Below, one piece after another: positions 50,968 through 59,462 of a stretch of 64,000 nucleotides of DNA; position 1 is the stretch's first letter; each line of letters opens with the position of its first letter. Below the pieces are notes generated by a model, which worked only from the letters and a program-made list of their open reading frames with translations, was not told the DNA's origin and searched no databases. Origin of the DNA: Aeromicrobium endophyticum. Its GTDB lineage: Bacteria > Actinomycetota > Actinomycetes > Propionibacteriales > Nocardioidaceae. A program made the translations under genes and the position numbers. The stretch covers positions 1,853,373 through 1,917,372 of the forward strand of contig NZ_QUBR01000001.1 in NCBI RefSeq assembly GCF_003586285.1, given 5' to 3'.

Positions 50968-51390
50968 CTACAGGTCGAGCAGCAGGGTCGTGGGGCCGTC
51001 GTTGGTCAGGCTGACGGCCATGTCAGCGCCGAACACGCCGCGCTGCACCGCGACCCCGAGGGTCTGCAGGTGGGCGCAGAACGCCTCGTAGAGCGGTTCG
51101 GCGACGGGCCCGGGCGCGGCGGCGGTCCACGTGGGCCGGCGGCCCTTGCGGGTGTCCCCGTAGAGCGTGAACTGGCTGATCACGAGCACGCCGGCACCCG
51201 TGTCGGCCACCGACGTCTCGTCGCGCAGGATCCGCAGGCCGTGGATCTTGGCGGCGAGGCGCTCGGCGGTGGCGGTCGTGTCGTCGTGCGTCACGCCCAG
51301 CAGCACCACCAGGCCGGTGCCGATCTTGCCGACCGTCCGTCCCTCGACCACGACCCGCGCCTCCGTCACCCGCTGCACGACTGCTCTCAT
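50968..51390 (-). CDS. dtd: D-aminoacyl-tRNA deacylase
   Basis: 140 residues. [17 protein letters not shown], the catalytic [15 protein letters not shown] motif and the NDGPTT box (usual form N-x-GPVT) define DTD, which hydrolyses D-amino acids mischarged on tRNA, and Gly on tRNA-Ala. Start ATG 51388-51390 is six bases from TAGCCT on the minus strand, so leaderless. It diverges from the nitrobindin gene. Confidence 0.93.
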   Translation of the reverse strand: MRAVVQRVTEARVVVEGRTVGKIGTGLVVLLGVTHDDTTATAERLAAKIHGLRILRDETSVADTGAGVLVISQFTLYGDTRKGRRPTWTAAAPGPVAEPLYEAFCAHLQTLGVAVQRGVFGADMAVSLTNDGPTTLLLDL

Positions 51391-51443
51391 GCCTCGAGGC
51401 TAGTGGCGACCGGCAGGCTGGTCCCGATAGGTAGAATCGAGTC

Positions 51444-51938
51444 ATGCCGTTCGAGATCCCCTCCGACCTCCACCCCGACCTGATGCCGGTCGTGTGGCTG
51501 CTCGGCACCTGGCACGGCAACGGGCAGGGCGACTACCCGTCCATCGAGCCGTTCTCGTACGAGCAGGACGTCGTCTTCGCCCACGACACCCGGCCGTTCC
51601 TGCACTACTTCAGCCGCACCTGGATCACCGACGAGGCCGGCGAGCGGGTGCGCCCCGGCGCCCTCGAGACCGGCTTCCTGCGTCCGGCGGGCGACCAGCA
51701 GCTCGAGCTCGTCCTCGCGCACCCCACCGGCTACGCCGAGGTCTGGTACGGCGAGGTCGACGGCCCGCGGGTCACGCTGGCGACCGATCTCGTGGCGCGC
51801 ACGTCGACGGCCAAGGAGTACACGGCCGGCCAACGCATGTACGGCCTGGTCGAGGGAGACCTGATGTACGCCCACGACATGGCCGCCGAGGGCCACGAGA
51901 TGCAGTCGCACCTCTGGGGACGGCTCAAGCGTGTCTGA
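51444..51938 (+). CDS. nitrobindin-like heme-binding beta-barrel protein
   Basis: 164 residues of the DUF1794/FABP-like family. LLGTWHGNGQGDYPSI is the GxWxGxG nitrobindin motif; the distal His ligand region (YAHDMAAEGHEMQSHLWGRLKR) is at the C-terminus. Family members bind ferric heme and turn over peroxynitrite. ATG 51444 lies six bases from TAGAAT, so leaderless. The stop overlaps the ygfZ gene by eight bases. Confidence 0.9.
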   Translation: MPFEIPSDLHPDLMPVVWLLGTWHGNGQGDYPSIEPFSYEQDVVFAHDTRPFLHYFSRTWITDEAGERVRPGALETGFLRPAGDQQLELVLAHPTGYAEVWYGEVDGPRVTLATDLVARTSTAKEYTAGQRMYGLVEGDLMYAHDMAAEGHEMQSHLWGRLKRV

Positions 51939-52878
51939 GGATCGTCGTCCCAGCCCGCTGCTGGGCCTGCCCGGCGCGGTGCCGGGCGACGCTCCTGACG
52001 GCGACGTGGCCGCCCACTACGGTTCCATCTCTGCCGAGCAGCGCCGGCTCGTCGGGGGCGGCACGTTCGTCGACCTGTCGCACCGCGACGTGGTGACGAT
52101 CAGTGGCCCCGACCGGCTCACCTGGCTGAACTCGCTCACCACCCAGCTGCTCGAGGGCCTGGCCCCCGGGGTGCCCACCGAGGTGCTGCTGCTGTCGCCT
52201 CAGGGCCGCATCGAGCACGGCTTCTCCGGGGTCGACGACGGCGAGACGTTCTGGGCGCACACCGAGCAGGGCGCCGGCGCCCCCCTCGTGACGTTCCTCG
52301 AGCGCATGAAGTTCTTCATGCAGGTCACGGTCACCGACGTGAGCGAGACGTTCGCGGTCGTGGGGCTGCCGGGCCTGACCCACGACATCCGGCCCCGCGC
52401 GTCGCTGCTCGACCTGCCCGCCGAGCTCGGCGACCCGGTCGGGCTGTGGGCCTGGGAGGCCCTGCGCATCGAGGCCGGGCGGGTGCGGGTCGGCATCGAC
52501 ACCGACGACCGCACGATCCCCAACGAGGCGGGTCTGCTGGGCGTCGCGGTGCACCTCGACAAGGGCTGCTACCGGGGCCAGGAGACGGTGGCGCGCGTGC
52601 ACACGCTCGGCCGCCCGCCCCGCCGGCTGGTCATGCTGCACCTCGACGGATCGGTCGACCACCTGCCGCCGCACGGTGCCGAGGTCGTCCTCGACGGCAA
52701 GGTCGTCGGCTTCGTCGGCTCGGGCGCCCGCCACCACGAGCTCGGCCCGATCGCCCTGGCCATGGTCAAGCGCAACGTGCCGGTCGACGCCACGCTGCTG
52801 GCCGACGGGGTCGCCGCGGCCCAGCAGGTCCTCGTCGATCCCGAGGCAGGACTGCACGTCCGCCCGGTCCTGTCGTGA
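51931..52878 (+). CDS. ygfZ: folate-binding protein YgfZ
   Basis: 315 residues with a GcvT-like fold and the invariant KGCYRGQETVARV motif containing the conserved Cys. YgfZ uses tetrahydrofolate to help repair or assemble iron-sulfur clusters such as in MiaB. GTG 51931 overlaps nitrobindin, and its own stop overlaps the phosphatase start (GTGA), so three genes form one operon from 51444. Confidence 0.92.
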   Translation: MSEDRRPSPLLGLPGAVPGDAPDGDVAAHYGSISAEQRRLVGGGTFVDLSHRDVVTISGPDRLTWLNSLTTQLLEGLAPGVPTEVLLLSPQGRIEHGFSGVDDGETFWAHTEQGAGAPLVTFLERMKFFMQVTVTDVSETFAVVGLPGLTHDIRPRASLLDLPAELGDPVGLWAWEALRIEAGRVRVGIDTDDRTIPNEAGLLGVAVHLDKGCYRGQETVARVHTLGRPPRRLVMLHLDGSVDHLPPHGAEVVLDGKVVGFVGSGARHHELGPIALAMVKRNVPVDATLLADGVAAAQQVLVDPEAGLHVRPVLS

Positions 52879-53420
52879 CGGGCGGCCGACGCTTCGCGGT
52901 GCTCGCCGTCTGCACGGCCAACATCTGCCGGTCGCCCGTCATGGAGATCCTGCTGCGCGAGCGCCTCGACCGACAGCGGTTCGAGGTCGCGAGCGCCGGT
53001 GTCCGCGGCTGGGACCGCCAGCCGATGGATCCCATGGCCGCTGCGGAGCTGCTGAGGCTCGGCCACGGGTCCGACACGTTCCGCTCCCACCCGATCGACT
53101 CCTACCTCGTCGACTCGGCCGACCTGATCCTCACCGCCACGCGTGAGCACCGGTCCGACGTGCTGGAGACCAACCCCCGGGCGCTGCGCCGCACCTTCAC
53201 GCTGCTCGAGTTCGCGGCGCTGTCGGGGCTGGTCGAGGCGGGCGACCCCCAGTCGCTCGTGTCGCGGGCGGCCCAGCGGCGCAGCCTGGCACCGGCCGAC
53301 GTCGACGTGAGCGATCCCTACCGCCGCGGCCCCGACGTCCACCGGGCGACGGCCGACCAGATCGACGCGGCGGTCGCGACCGTCGCGCAGCGCCTGAACG
53401 CCCTGGTACCCGCCTCGTAG
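52875..53420 (+). CDS. low-molecular-weight protein-tyrosine phosphatase
   Basis: 181 residues. The P-loop VCTANICRSPV (Cys-x5-Arg-Ser) sits near the N-terminus, and the general acid Asp in VSDPYRRG near the C-terminus, both as expected. An insert (RRTFTLLEFAALSGLVEAGDPQSLVSRAAQRR) makes it longer than the 150-residue classical enzymes, a form seen in actinobacterial Wzb-like proteins. It may dephosphorylate an exopolysaccharide kinase. Start is GTG 52875 overlapping ygfZ. Confidence 0.87.
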   Translation: MTGGRRFAVLAVCTANICRSPVMEILLRERLDRQRFEVASAGVRGWDRQPMDPMAAAELLRLGHGSDTFRSHPIDSYLVDSADLILTATREHRSDVLETNPRALRRTFTLLEFAALSGLVEAGDPQSLVSRAAQRRSLAPADVDVSDPYRRGPDVHRATADQIDAAVATVAQRLNALVPAS

Positions 53421-53590
53421 GCCCGGTGTGCCGGCCCAGCACGCGGCGGTGAGGCGCGAAGCACGTCGCGCGGGTTTCTCCGATCGTGGTCGGGACCGAT
53501 ACCGTTGTCCCTGCGCGTGTACTGCCTGTCGACTGTGAGGTTGCACCGGTCCCGGCCGATCCGGTCCGCGTCATCCCCATAGGAGCACCC

Positions 53591-55438
53591 ATGACCACTG
53601 AAGCACCGTCCTCCGAGACGCAGCCCGACTCGACCCCGACCTTCGCCGACCTCGGCCTCGTCGACGTCCTCGTCGACCGCCTCTCGACTCTCGGCTACGA
53701 GACCCCGACGCCGATTCAGGCGCGCGCCATCCCGACCCTGCTCGAGGGCAAGGACGTCGTCGGGCTCGCCCAGACCGGCACCGGCAAGACCGCGGCCTTC
53801 GCACTGCCGATCCTTCAGAAGATCGACCCGAGGAACAGCAAGACCCAGGCCATCGTGCTGGCGCCCACGCGCGAGCTCGCGCTGCAGGTCTGCGAGGCCA
53901 TCACGGCCTACGCCACCGGCATCCCCGGCATCCGGGTGCTGCCCGTCTACGGCGGCCAGGGCTACGGCTTCCAGCTGCAGGGACTGCAGCGCGGCGCGCA
54001 CATCGTCGTGGGTACCCCCGGCCGCGTCATCGACCACCTCGAGCGCGGCAGCCTCGACCTGACGGCGCTCGAGTTCCTCGTGCTCGACGAGGCCGACGAG
54101 ATGCTCAACATGGGCTTCGCCGAGGACGTCGAGCGCATCCTGGCCGACACCCCCGAGTACAAGCAGGTCGCCCTCTTCTCGGCCACGATGCCCAAGATGA
54201 TCCGCAGCCTGGCCAAGAAGTACCTGCACGACCCCGTCGACATCGCGACGCCCAAGGCCACGACGTCGACCGCGACCGTCCGCCAGCGCTGGATCCAGGT
54301 CTCGCACCACCACAAGGTCGACGCCCTCACCCGTCTGCTCGAGGTCGAGACCGGCGACGGCATGATCGTGTTCGTCCGCACGAAGTCGGCCACCGAGGAG
54401 CTCGCCGACAAGCTGCGCACCCGTGGCTACACCGCGGCGGCGCTCAACGGCGACCTCGTGCAGGCCCAGCGCGAGCGCACCGTCTCGCAGCTCAAGAGCG
54501 GCCAGATCGACATCATCGTCGCGACCGACGTCGCAGCGCGCGGTCTTGACGTCGAGCGCATCACGCACGTCGTCAACTACGACATCCCGCACGACACCGA
54601 GGCCTACGTGCACCGCATCGGCCGCACGGGCCGCGCCGGCCGCACCGGCGAGGCGATCCTGTTCGTCACGCCGCGCGAACGTCGCATGCTGTCGGCGATC
54701 GAGAAGGTCTCGGGACGTCCCGTCGAGGAGATGTCGGTGCCGTCGGCCGAAGAGGTCAACGAGCGTCGGGCCGGCCGGTTCGCCCAGGCCATCACGTCGA
54801 GCATGGGCTCGCCGACGTTCCACGCCTTCCGCGCCCTGGTCGAGGAGTACGCCAGCGAGAACGAGGTCTCCATGACCGACGTCGCCGCGGCGCTGGCCGT
54901 CATGAGCCAGACCGACAAGGAGTTCTTCCTGCGGCCCGATCCGCCGAAGGCCGCGCCGCGCGAACGTCCGGCTCGCGCCGAGGGTCCCGATGGACGCAAG
55001 CCCGCGGGCTTCGGCCGCAGCGACCGCCTGCCGGCCGAGGGCGCCGCGGTCTATCGGGTCGCGGTGGGCAAGCGGCACAAGGTCGGCCCGTCGGCGATCG
55101 TCGGCGCGCTCGCCAACGAGGGCAGCCTCAAGCGCTCCGACTTCGGCAAGATCACGATCGGCCAGGACCACACCCTGGTCGAGCTGCCCGCCGACCTGCC
55201 CGACGCCGTGTTCGAGGCCCTGGCGAACACTCGCATCTCGGGCAAGCTGATCGACCTCCAGCGCGACTCGGGGCCGCCGATCCGCCGCACCCGCGAGGAC
55301 CGCAAGCCCTACAAGAAGAGTCACGAGAACCGGCCCTTCCCGTCGAAGTCGTCGAGTCCGTCGAAGTCGTCGGGTCCGTCGAAGTCGTCGGGCCGGGGCG
55401 CATCCGACCGTCCGGAGCGCAAGCCCCGTCACAAGTAG
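53591..55438 (+). CDS. DEAD-box RNA helicase (DeaD/CsdA type)
   Basis: 615 residues. Motifs in order: Q-motif (FADLGL...TPIQ), Walker A AQTGTGKT, PTRELA, TPGR, DEAD, SAT, then the second domain with ATDVAARGLD and HRIGRTGRAG, a linker, a DbpA-like RNA-binding domain (VYRVAVGKRHKVGPSAIVGALAN) and a Ser/Lys-rich disordered tail with PSKSSGPSKSSG repeats. It unwinds structured RNA in ribosome assembly and cold adaptation. AGGAG precedes ATG 53591; a 170-base leader with no other gene separates it from the phosphatase. Confidence 0.93.
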   Translation: MTTEAPSSETQPDSTPTFADLGLVDVLVDRLSTLGYETPTPIQARAIPTLLEGKDVVGLAQTGTGKTAAFALPILQKIDPRNSKTQAIVLAPTRELALQVCEAITAYATGIPGIRVLPVYGGQGYGFQLQGLQRGAHIVVGTPGRVIDHLERGSLDLTALEFLVLDEADEMLNMGFAEDVERILADTPEYKQVALFSATMPKMIRSLAKKYLHDPVDIATPKATTSTATVRQRWIQVSHHHKVDALTRLLEVETGDGMIVFVRTKSATEELADKLRTRGYTAAALNGDLVQAQRERTVSQLKSGQIDIIVATDVAARGLDVERITHVVNYDIPHDTEAYVHRIGRTGRAGRTGEAILFVTPRERRMLSAIEKVSGRPVEEMSVPSAEEVNERRAGRFAQAITSSMGSPTFHAFRALVEEYASENEVSMTDVAAALAVMSQTDKEFFLRPDPPKAAPRERPARAEGPDGRKPAGFGRSDRLPAEGAAVYRVAVGKRHKVGPSAIVGALANEGSLKRSDFGKITIGQDHTLVELPADLPDAVFEALANTRISGKLIDLQRDSGPPIRRTREDRKPYKKSHENRPFPSKSSSPSKSSGPSKSSGRGASDRPERKPRHK

Positions 55439-55439
55439 C

Positions 55440-55459
55440 CACGCACGGGGCCGTGCGTG
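55440..55459 (+). terminator. short hairpin after the helicase
   Basis: CACGCAC (55440-55446) pairs with GTGCGTG (55453-55459) around GGGGCC. Immediately past the helicase stop; TAGACT at 55461-55466 may be the manA -10 box. Confidence 0.55.
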
Positions 55460-55501
55460 CCTAGACTCATCTCGTCCACGACGTCGAACCAGAGGTGAGT
55501 G

Positions 55502-56707
55502 ATGTTCCGGCTCGACAACGCGTCCCGTGCGTACGAGTGGGGCTCGGCGTCCGACATCCCCCGGTTCCTCGGCCGGCGGCCCGACGGCGGACGGCTGGCC
55601 GAGCTGTGGATGGGCACGCACCCGCTGGGCCAGTCGACGGTCCTCGTCGACGATGACGAGCCCGTCCGGCTGTCAGAGGTGTCCGGCGACCTGCCGTTCA
55701 TGCTGAAGATCCTCGCGGCCGATCGTCCGCTGTCGCTGCAGGTGCACCCCAACCTCGCGATGGCCCGGGCCGGCTTCGCCGCCGAGGAGGCGGCAGGGGT
55801 GCCCCTCGACGCGCCGAGCCGCACCTACAAGGACCCCTCCCACAAGCCGGAGATGGCCTACGCCCTCACGACCTTCGACACCTTGGTGGGCTTTCGGCCG
55901 ACGGCCGAGATCCTGCGGGTGCTCCACGGCATCGACACCCCGCTGGCTCGCAGCCTGGCCGCCGAGCTGCACCGTGCTCCGGGCTTTCGCGGCATCGTCA
56001 GCCTCGTCGAGCGCCTGCTGACGACCGGCGTCGAGGACGGCGAGATCGCGGCCGTCGTCGAGGCGTGCCGAGAGCTCGCCGAGGCCGGGGTCGACGTCAA
56101 GCGCGCCTACGCCACGGCCGTCGAGATCGCCGAGTTCTACCCCGACGACATCGGGGTCGTCATCTCGCTGACGCTCAACCGCCTGACGCTGCAACCCGGG
56201 GAGGCGGCCTTCCTGGGAGCCGGCATCATCCACGCGCACCTCAGGGGCATGTGCCTCGAGATCATGGCGGCCTCCGACAACGTCCTGCGGGCCGGCCTCA
56301 CGACCAAGCCCCTCGACCCGCAGGGGCTGGTGCAGTGCCTCGAGGAGGGCATGTCGCGCCTGGCCCGGGTCACTCCCGAGCCGTTCGGCCTGTCCACCGA
56401 CGTGTTCCACGCCGATGTCGACGAGTTCGTCCTGGCGGTCAGCCAGTGCTCGCGCGCCGAGCCGCAGGGGACGTTGCTGCCGCCGGCGCCCCACCGCATC
56501 GTGCTGTGCACCGGGGGAGAGGTCGAGCTGGTCAACGCCGCCGACCAGCGCCTGAAGCTGGCCCGCGGTGACTCGGTCTACGCCGGCCCGGGCGACGGCG
56601 ACCTGCGCGTGCTGGGCACCGGAGAGGTCGCCCAGGCCTACACGCCGGGCGCCGACCGGCCTGTCGGGCGGCTGGTCGACCTCGTGACGCCCTTCGCGGG
56701 TCGCTAG
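55502..56707 (+). CDS. manA: mannose-6-phosphate isomerase, class I
   Basis: 401 residues. MFRLDNASRAYEWGSASDIPRFLG, zinc ligands in LSLQVHPN and KDPSHKPEMAYALT, and the later IIHAHLRGMCLEIMAASDNVLRAGLT block with RAGLT carrying the catalytic Arg. It interconverts fructose-6-P and mannose-6-P, feeding GDP-mannose made by the convergent manC product. ATG 55502 follows AGAGG by six bases. The stop is 1 base from the manC stop on the other strand. Confidence 0.92.
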   Translation: MFRLDNASRAYEWGSASDIPRFLGRRPDGGRLAELWMGTHPLGQSTVLVDDDEPVRLSEVSGDLPFMLKILAADRPLSLQVHPNLAMARAGFAAEEAAGVPLDAPSRTYKDPSHKPEMAYALTTFDTLVGFRPTAEILRVLHGIDTPLARSLAAELHRAPGFRGIVSLVERLLTTGVEDGEIAAVVEACRELAEAGVDVKRAYATAVEIAEFYPDDIGVVISLTLNRLTLQPGEAAFLGAGIIHAHLRGMCLEIMAASDNVLRAGLTTKPLDPQGLVQCLEEGMSRLARVTPEPFGLSTDVFHADVDEFVLAVSQCSRAEPQGTLLPPAPHRIVLCTGGEVELVNAADQRLKLARGDSVYAGPGDGDLRVLGTGEVAQAYTPGADRPVGRLVDLVTPFAGR

Positions 56708-56708
56708 G

Positions 56709-57785
56709 TCAGAGCAGGTCGTCGCGGCCGCGACGGGCGAGCTCGGCGACGACGTCCTTGACCTGTTGGGCGCTGTCGCGGTCGACGACCAGCACGGCGT
56801 CGGACGTGCGCACGACGATGACGTCGTCGAGACCGACGACCGCGATCGCGGTGCCGTCCTCGCTCAGTGCGAGCCCGCTGCCGTCGACCCAGATCGTCTC
56901 GGGCGACGACACGGCGCCGATGTCGCCCAGCGCCGCGAAGTCACCGGCGTCGTCCCAGCGGAACTCGCCCGGCACGACCGCCATCCCGCCCTCGAGCGCG
57001 ACGGGCTCGGCGATCGCGTGGTCGATCGCGATCGTGGTGAGGCTCGGCCAGGTGGCGTCCAGCACCGACTGGCGCTCGGGGGAGGGCCAGGCCGCGGCGA
57101 TCGTCCCGAGCCCGGCGCGGAGACCGGGCTGCAGGCGACCGAGGTGGTTCAGCAGCACGTCGGTGCGGGTCACGAACATCCCGGCGTTCCAGCTGTGGGC
57201 TCCGCCCGACACGTACCGCGCCGCGGTGGCGGCATCGGGCTTCTCGACGAACGACCTGACGGCGCGGGCCGAGCCGGCGCCGTCGACGTCGAGCCGGTCA
57301 CCCGACTCGATGTAGCCGAATCCGGTCGAGGGGCCGGTCGGGGTGATGCCGATCGTGGTCACGAGGCCGCTGCGTGCCACGGCGACCGCCTGGCCGATCG
57401 CCTCGGCGAACGACACCTGGTCGTCGATCACGTGGTCGGCGGCGAAGGAGCCGATGATGGCGCCGGGGTCGGTCGCGTCGATGACGGCGGCGGCCAGGCC
57501 GATCGCCGGCATCGAGTCGCGGGCGGAGGGCTCGACGAACAGGCTGCTCAGCTCGGGCAGCTGCTCGCGGATGGCATCGGCGTGACGCGCGCCCGTCACG
57601 ACGTGGATGCGCTCGGCCGGGATCAGGTCGTTGAGCCGGTCGAAGGTCTGCTGGATCAGCGAGCGGCCCGAGCCGTCGAGGTCGAGCAGGAACTTGGGCC
57701 GCGCCGCTCTCGACAGGGGCCAGAGCCGGGTGCCGGACCCGCCGGCGGGGATGACGGCGTGGAACGACGCGAGAGGATCCGGCAT
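56709..57785 (-). CDS. manC: mannose-1-phosphate guanylyltransferase
   Basis: 358 residues. Nucleotide signature PAGGSGTRLWPLSRAARPKFLL, VEPSARDSMPAIGLAA, GFGYIESGD, FVEKPD and WNAGMFV define GDP-mannose pyrophosphorylase; the C-terminal isomerase domain of bifunctional enzymes is missing, consistent with a separate manA. ATG 57783-57785 is six bases from TAGGAT, hence leaderless. GDP-mannose feeds glycolipid, lipoglycan and protein mannosylation. Confidence 0.92.
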   Translation of the reverse strand: MPDPLASFHAVIPAGGSGTRLWPLSRAARPKFLLDLDGSGRSLIQQTFDRLNDLIPAERIHVVTGARHADAIREQLPELSSLFVEPSARDSMPAIGLAAAVIDATDPGAIIGSFAADHVIDDQVSFAEAIGQAVAVARSGLVTTIGITPTGPSTGFGYIESGDRLDVDGAGSARAVRSFVEKPDAATAARYVSGGAHSWNAGMFVTRTDVLLNHLGRLQPGLRAGLGTIAAAWPSPERQSVLDATWPSLTTIAIDHAIAEPVALEGGMAVVPGEFRWDDAGDFAALGDIGAVSSPETIWVDGSGLALSEDGTAIAVVGLDDVIVVRTSDAVLVVDRDSAQQVKDVVAELARRGRDDLL

Positions 57786-57789
57786 CCGC

Positions 57790-59259
57790 TCATCCTAGGG
57801 GCGAGTCGTCCGCGCCGAGGGGAGTCGTAGGAGTGGCCGGCCCGATCGACTTCCGGGGGGCGTCGAGGGCCACGACGGCACTGACGGCGTTGTGGTCGGA
57901 GACGACGGGCTTGGCGTAGACCGAGCCGTTCATGCGCACCAGCTGCTTCCACGAGTCGACCTCGAACTCGGGCGTCACCCAGATGTGGTCGATGTGGGCC
58001 CCGGACGCCGGGACGGCGGTGCTGAAGGTGTGGCCGGTGTTCATCCGCGTGTTCTCGACGTTGTCGGTGAGCAGCTCGGAGTCGCCGAGGCCCTCGGCGC
58101 GCATCTTGTCGCCGGGCGCGTCCTGGTCGCGGTGGGTGCCGGAGTTGAAGTCGCCGGCGTAGACCATGGGCTTGTCGCTGACGTTGATGCCGCGCATGGT
58201 GCTGAGCATGCGGTCGGTCTCGCGGGCCCGGCGGGCGTTGGCAGCCTTGTCCTTGCCGTTGTCGAGGTGCACGTCGACGTAGTAGAAGATGCGCTTGGTG
58301 GCCTTGACCTTGAACCGCGCCCACGTCGTGTCGCGGCCGTCGCCGATGTCGAAGCTGCCGCCGCCCTGCTGCTCGAACAGCTCGGGACGGTAGAAGATGT
58401 AGCGGGCCTTGGCGCCGCCGCTCGCGCGCACGAAGCCCCGCGCACCGCCCGAGAAGATCGAGTTGGTGACCGCGCCGACGCGCACGCCCCCGGCCTCCTG
58501 CAGACCGAAGATGTCGACCTCGTTGGCGTTCAGGAAGTCGGCCATGATGCGGGCACGGCCCGCGTAGCCGTCGCACTTCTCCGAGCACACGTTCCAGGAG
58601 GCGATCTTGAACGAGGTGTCGCGGACCATGGTCCTGAACGCCACCGGGGCGGAGTACGCACCGACCTGTTCCCCGTTGACGGGACGCACCTTGAGCCAGT
58701 ACTTGGTGTCGGGCTGCAGCCCCTTGCCCACGAACTGGCTGTCGACCGCGGTCGTCCGCACGGCACGGGCCTCCTGGGTGAAGCCTTCGTCGCGCGCGAT
58801 CGCGACGTCGAACTGGCGCGCGTTGTCGACGTCGTCCCAGTCAGCCTTGACCCCACCGGCAGTGGTGGTGACGACGTCGAGCCCCGTGACCTCGCCGGGC
58901 GGCAGGGAGAAACGTCCGGTGCGCGACGAGCGGACCTCGCCCTCGCGGACGGCGTCGACGCGGTAGTAGCGATCGTTGCCGGGTCGAGAGGCGGTCAGGT
59001 CGTCGAGGGTCAGCTGGGTGCCCTTGGCCGGCACGGTGGTGCTGACGGCGGTGCGCAGCGCGCGGTCGTCGCCGACCTTGACGACGTACGAGTCGACGTC
59101 GCCCGCGCCGGCCCAGTCGAGCTGCACGCTGGTGGGCGACAGCGGCTTGGCCGAGACGGCGCGTGGGGCGTCGAGCGGGGCGGGGCCGTCGGGGGGCGCG
59201 GCGTAGGTGAGGGCGAGGCCACCGGCCAGGGCGGCGAGCAGGGCGATGCTGAGCGCCAC
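57790..59259 (-). CDS. secreted endonuclease/exonuclease/phosphatase protein with FN3 domains
   Basis: At least 489 residues: hydrophobic segment, two FN3 domains (about 28-120 and 122-212), then an EEP catalytic domain with NVCSEKC, GLQEAGG, VDVHLDNGK, YAGDFNSGTHR, IDHIWV and SDHNAV, all needed for the metal-dependent phosphoesterase. GTG 59259 is the only ordinary start, yet the open frame continues upstream through GRRRRRDRRRLLIV, exactly the basic region a signal anchor wants, with no ATG, GTG or TTG. A rare start codon or a sequence error is possible. Paralogue of the next gene. Confidence 0.8.
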   Translation of the reverse strand: MALSIALLAALAGGLALTYAAPPDGPAPLDAPRAVSAKPLSPTSVQLDWAGAGDVDSYVVKVGDDRALRTAVSTTVPAKGTQLTLDDLTASRPGNDRYYRVDAVREGEVRSSRTGRFSLPPGEVTGLDVVTTTAGGVKADWDDVDNARQFDVAIARDEGFTQEARAVRTTAVDSQFVGKGLQPDTKYWLKVRPVNGEQVGAYSAPVAFRTMVRDTSFKIASWNVCSEKCDGYAGRARIMADFLNANEVDIFGLQEAGGVRVGAVTNSIFSGGARGFVRASGGAKARYIFYRPELFEQQGGGSFDIGDGRDTTWARFKVKATKRIFYYVDVHLDNGKDKAANARRARETDRMLSTMRGINVSDKPMVYAGDFNSGTHRDQDAPGDKMRAEGLGDSELLTDNVENTRMNTGHTFSTAVPASGAHIDHIWVTPEFEVDSWKQLVRMNGSVYAKPVVSDHNAVSAVVALDAPRKSIGPATPTTPLGADDSPLG

Positions 59260-59418
59260 GATCAGCAGACGCCGCCTGTCACGCCGTCTGCGCCGCCCGG
59301 CGATGCGCCGCGACCCGGTCGGTGGCGGGGGTGAGTCCGCTCGCCGGCGCGGTGGTGCGATCTTTCTTCGGGTGGCGACGGGAGTGCTCCAGGAACAGTC
59401 GGACAGGACGGGGAAATT

Positions 59419-59458
59419 CTACGGGGCACCGCGCGAGAAGACCCGCGATGCCCCGTAG
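59419..59458 (-). terminator. terminator between the two FN3-phosphoesterase genes
   Basis: CTACGGGGCA plus CGCG (59419-59433) pairs with 59444-59458 (14 pairs, one C-A mismatch) around a 10-base loop, followed on the minus strand by AATTTCCCC. It sits right after the stop at 59463. Confidence 0.72.
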
Positions 59459-59462
59459 GAGG

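Noticed and set aside
55319-55420. Ser/Lys codon repeats at the helicase 3' end as a regulatory repeat
   Set aside because: They encode the usual disordered basic tail of this helicase type and stay in frame.
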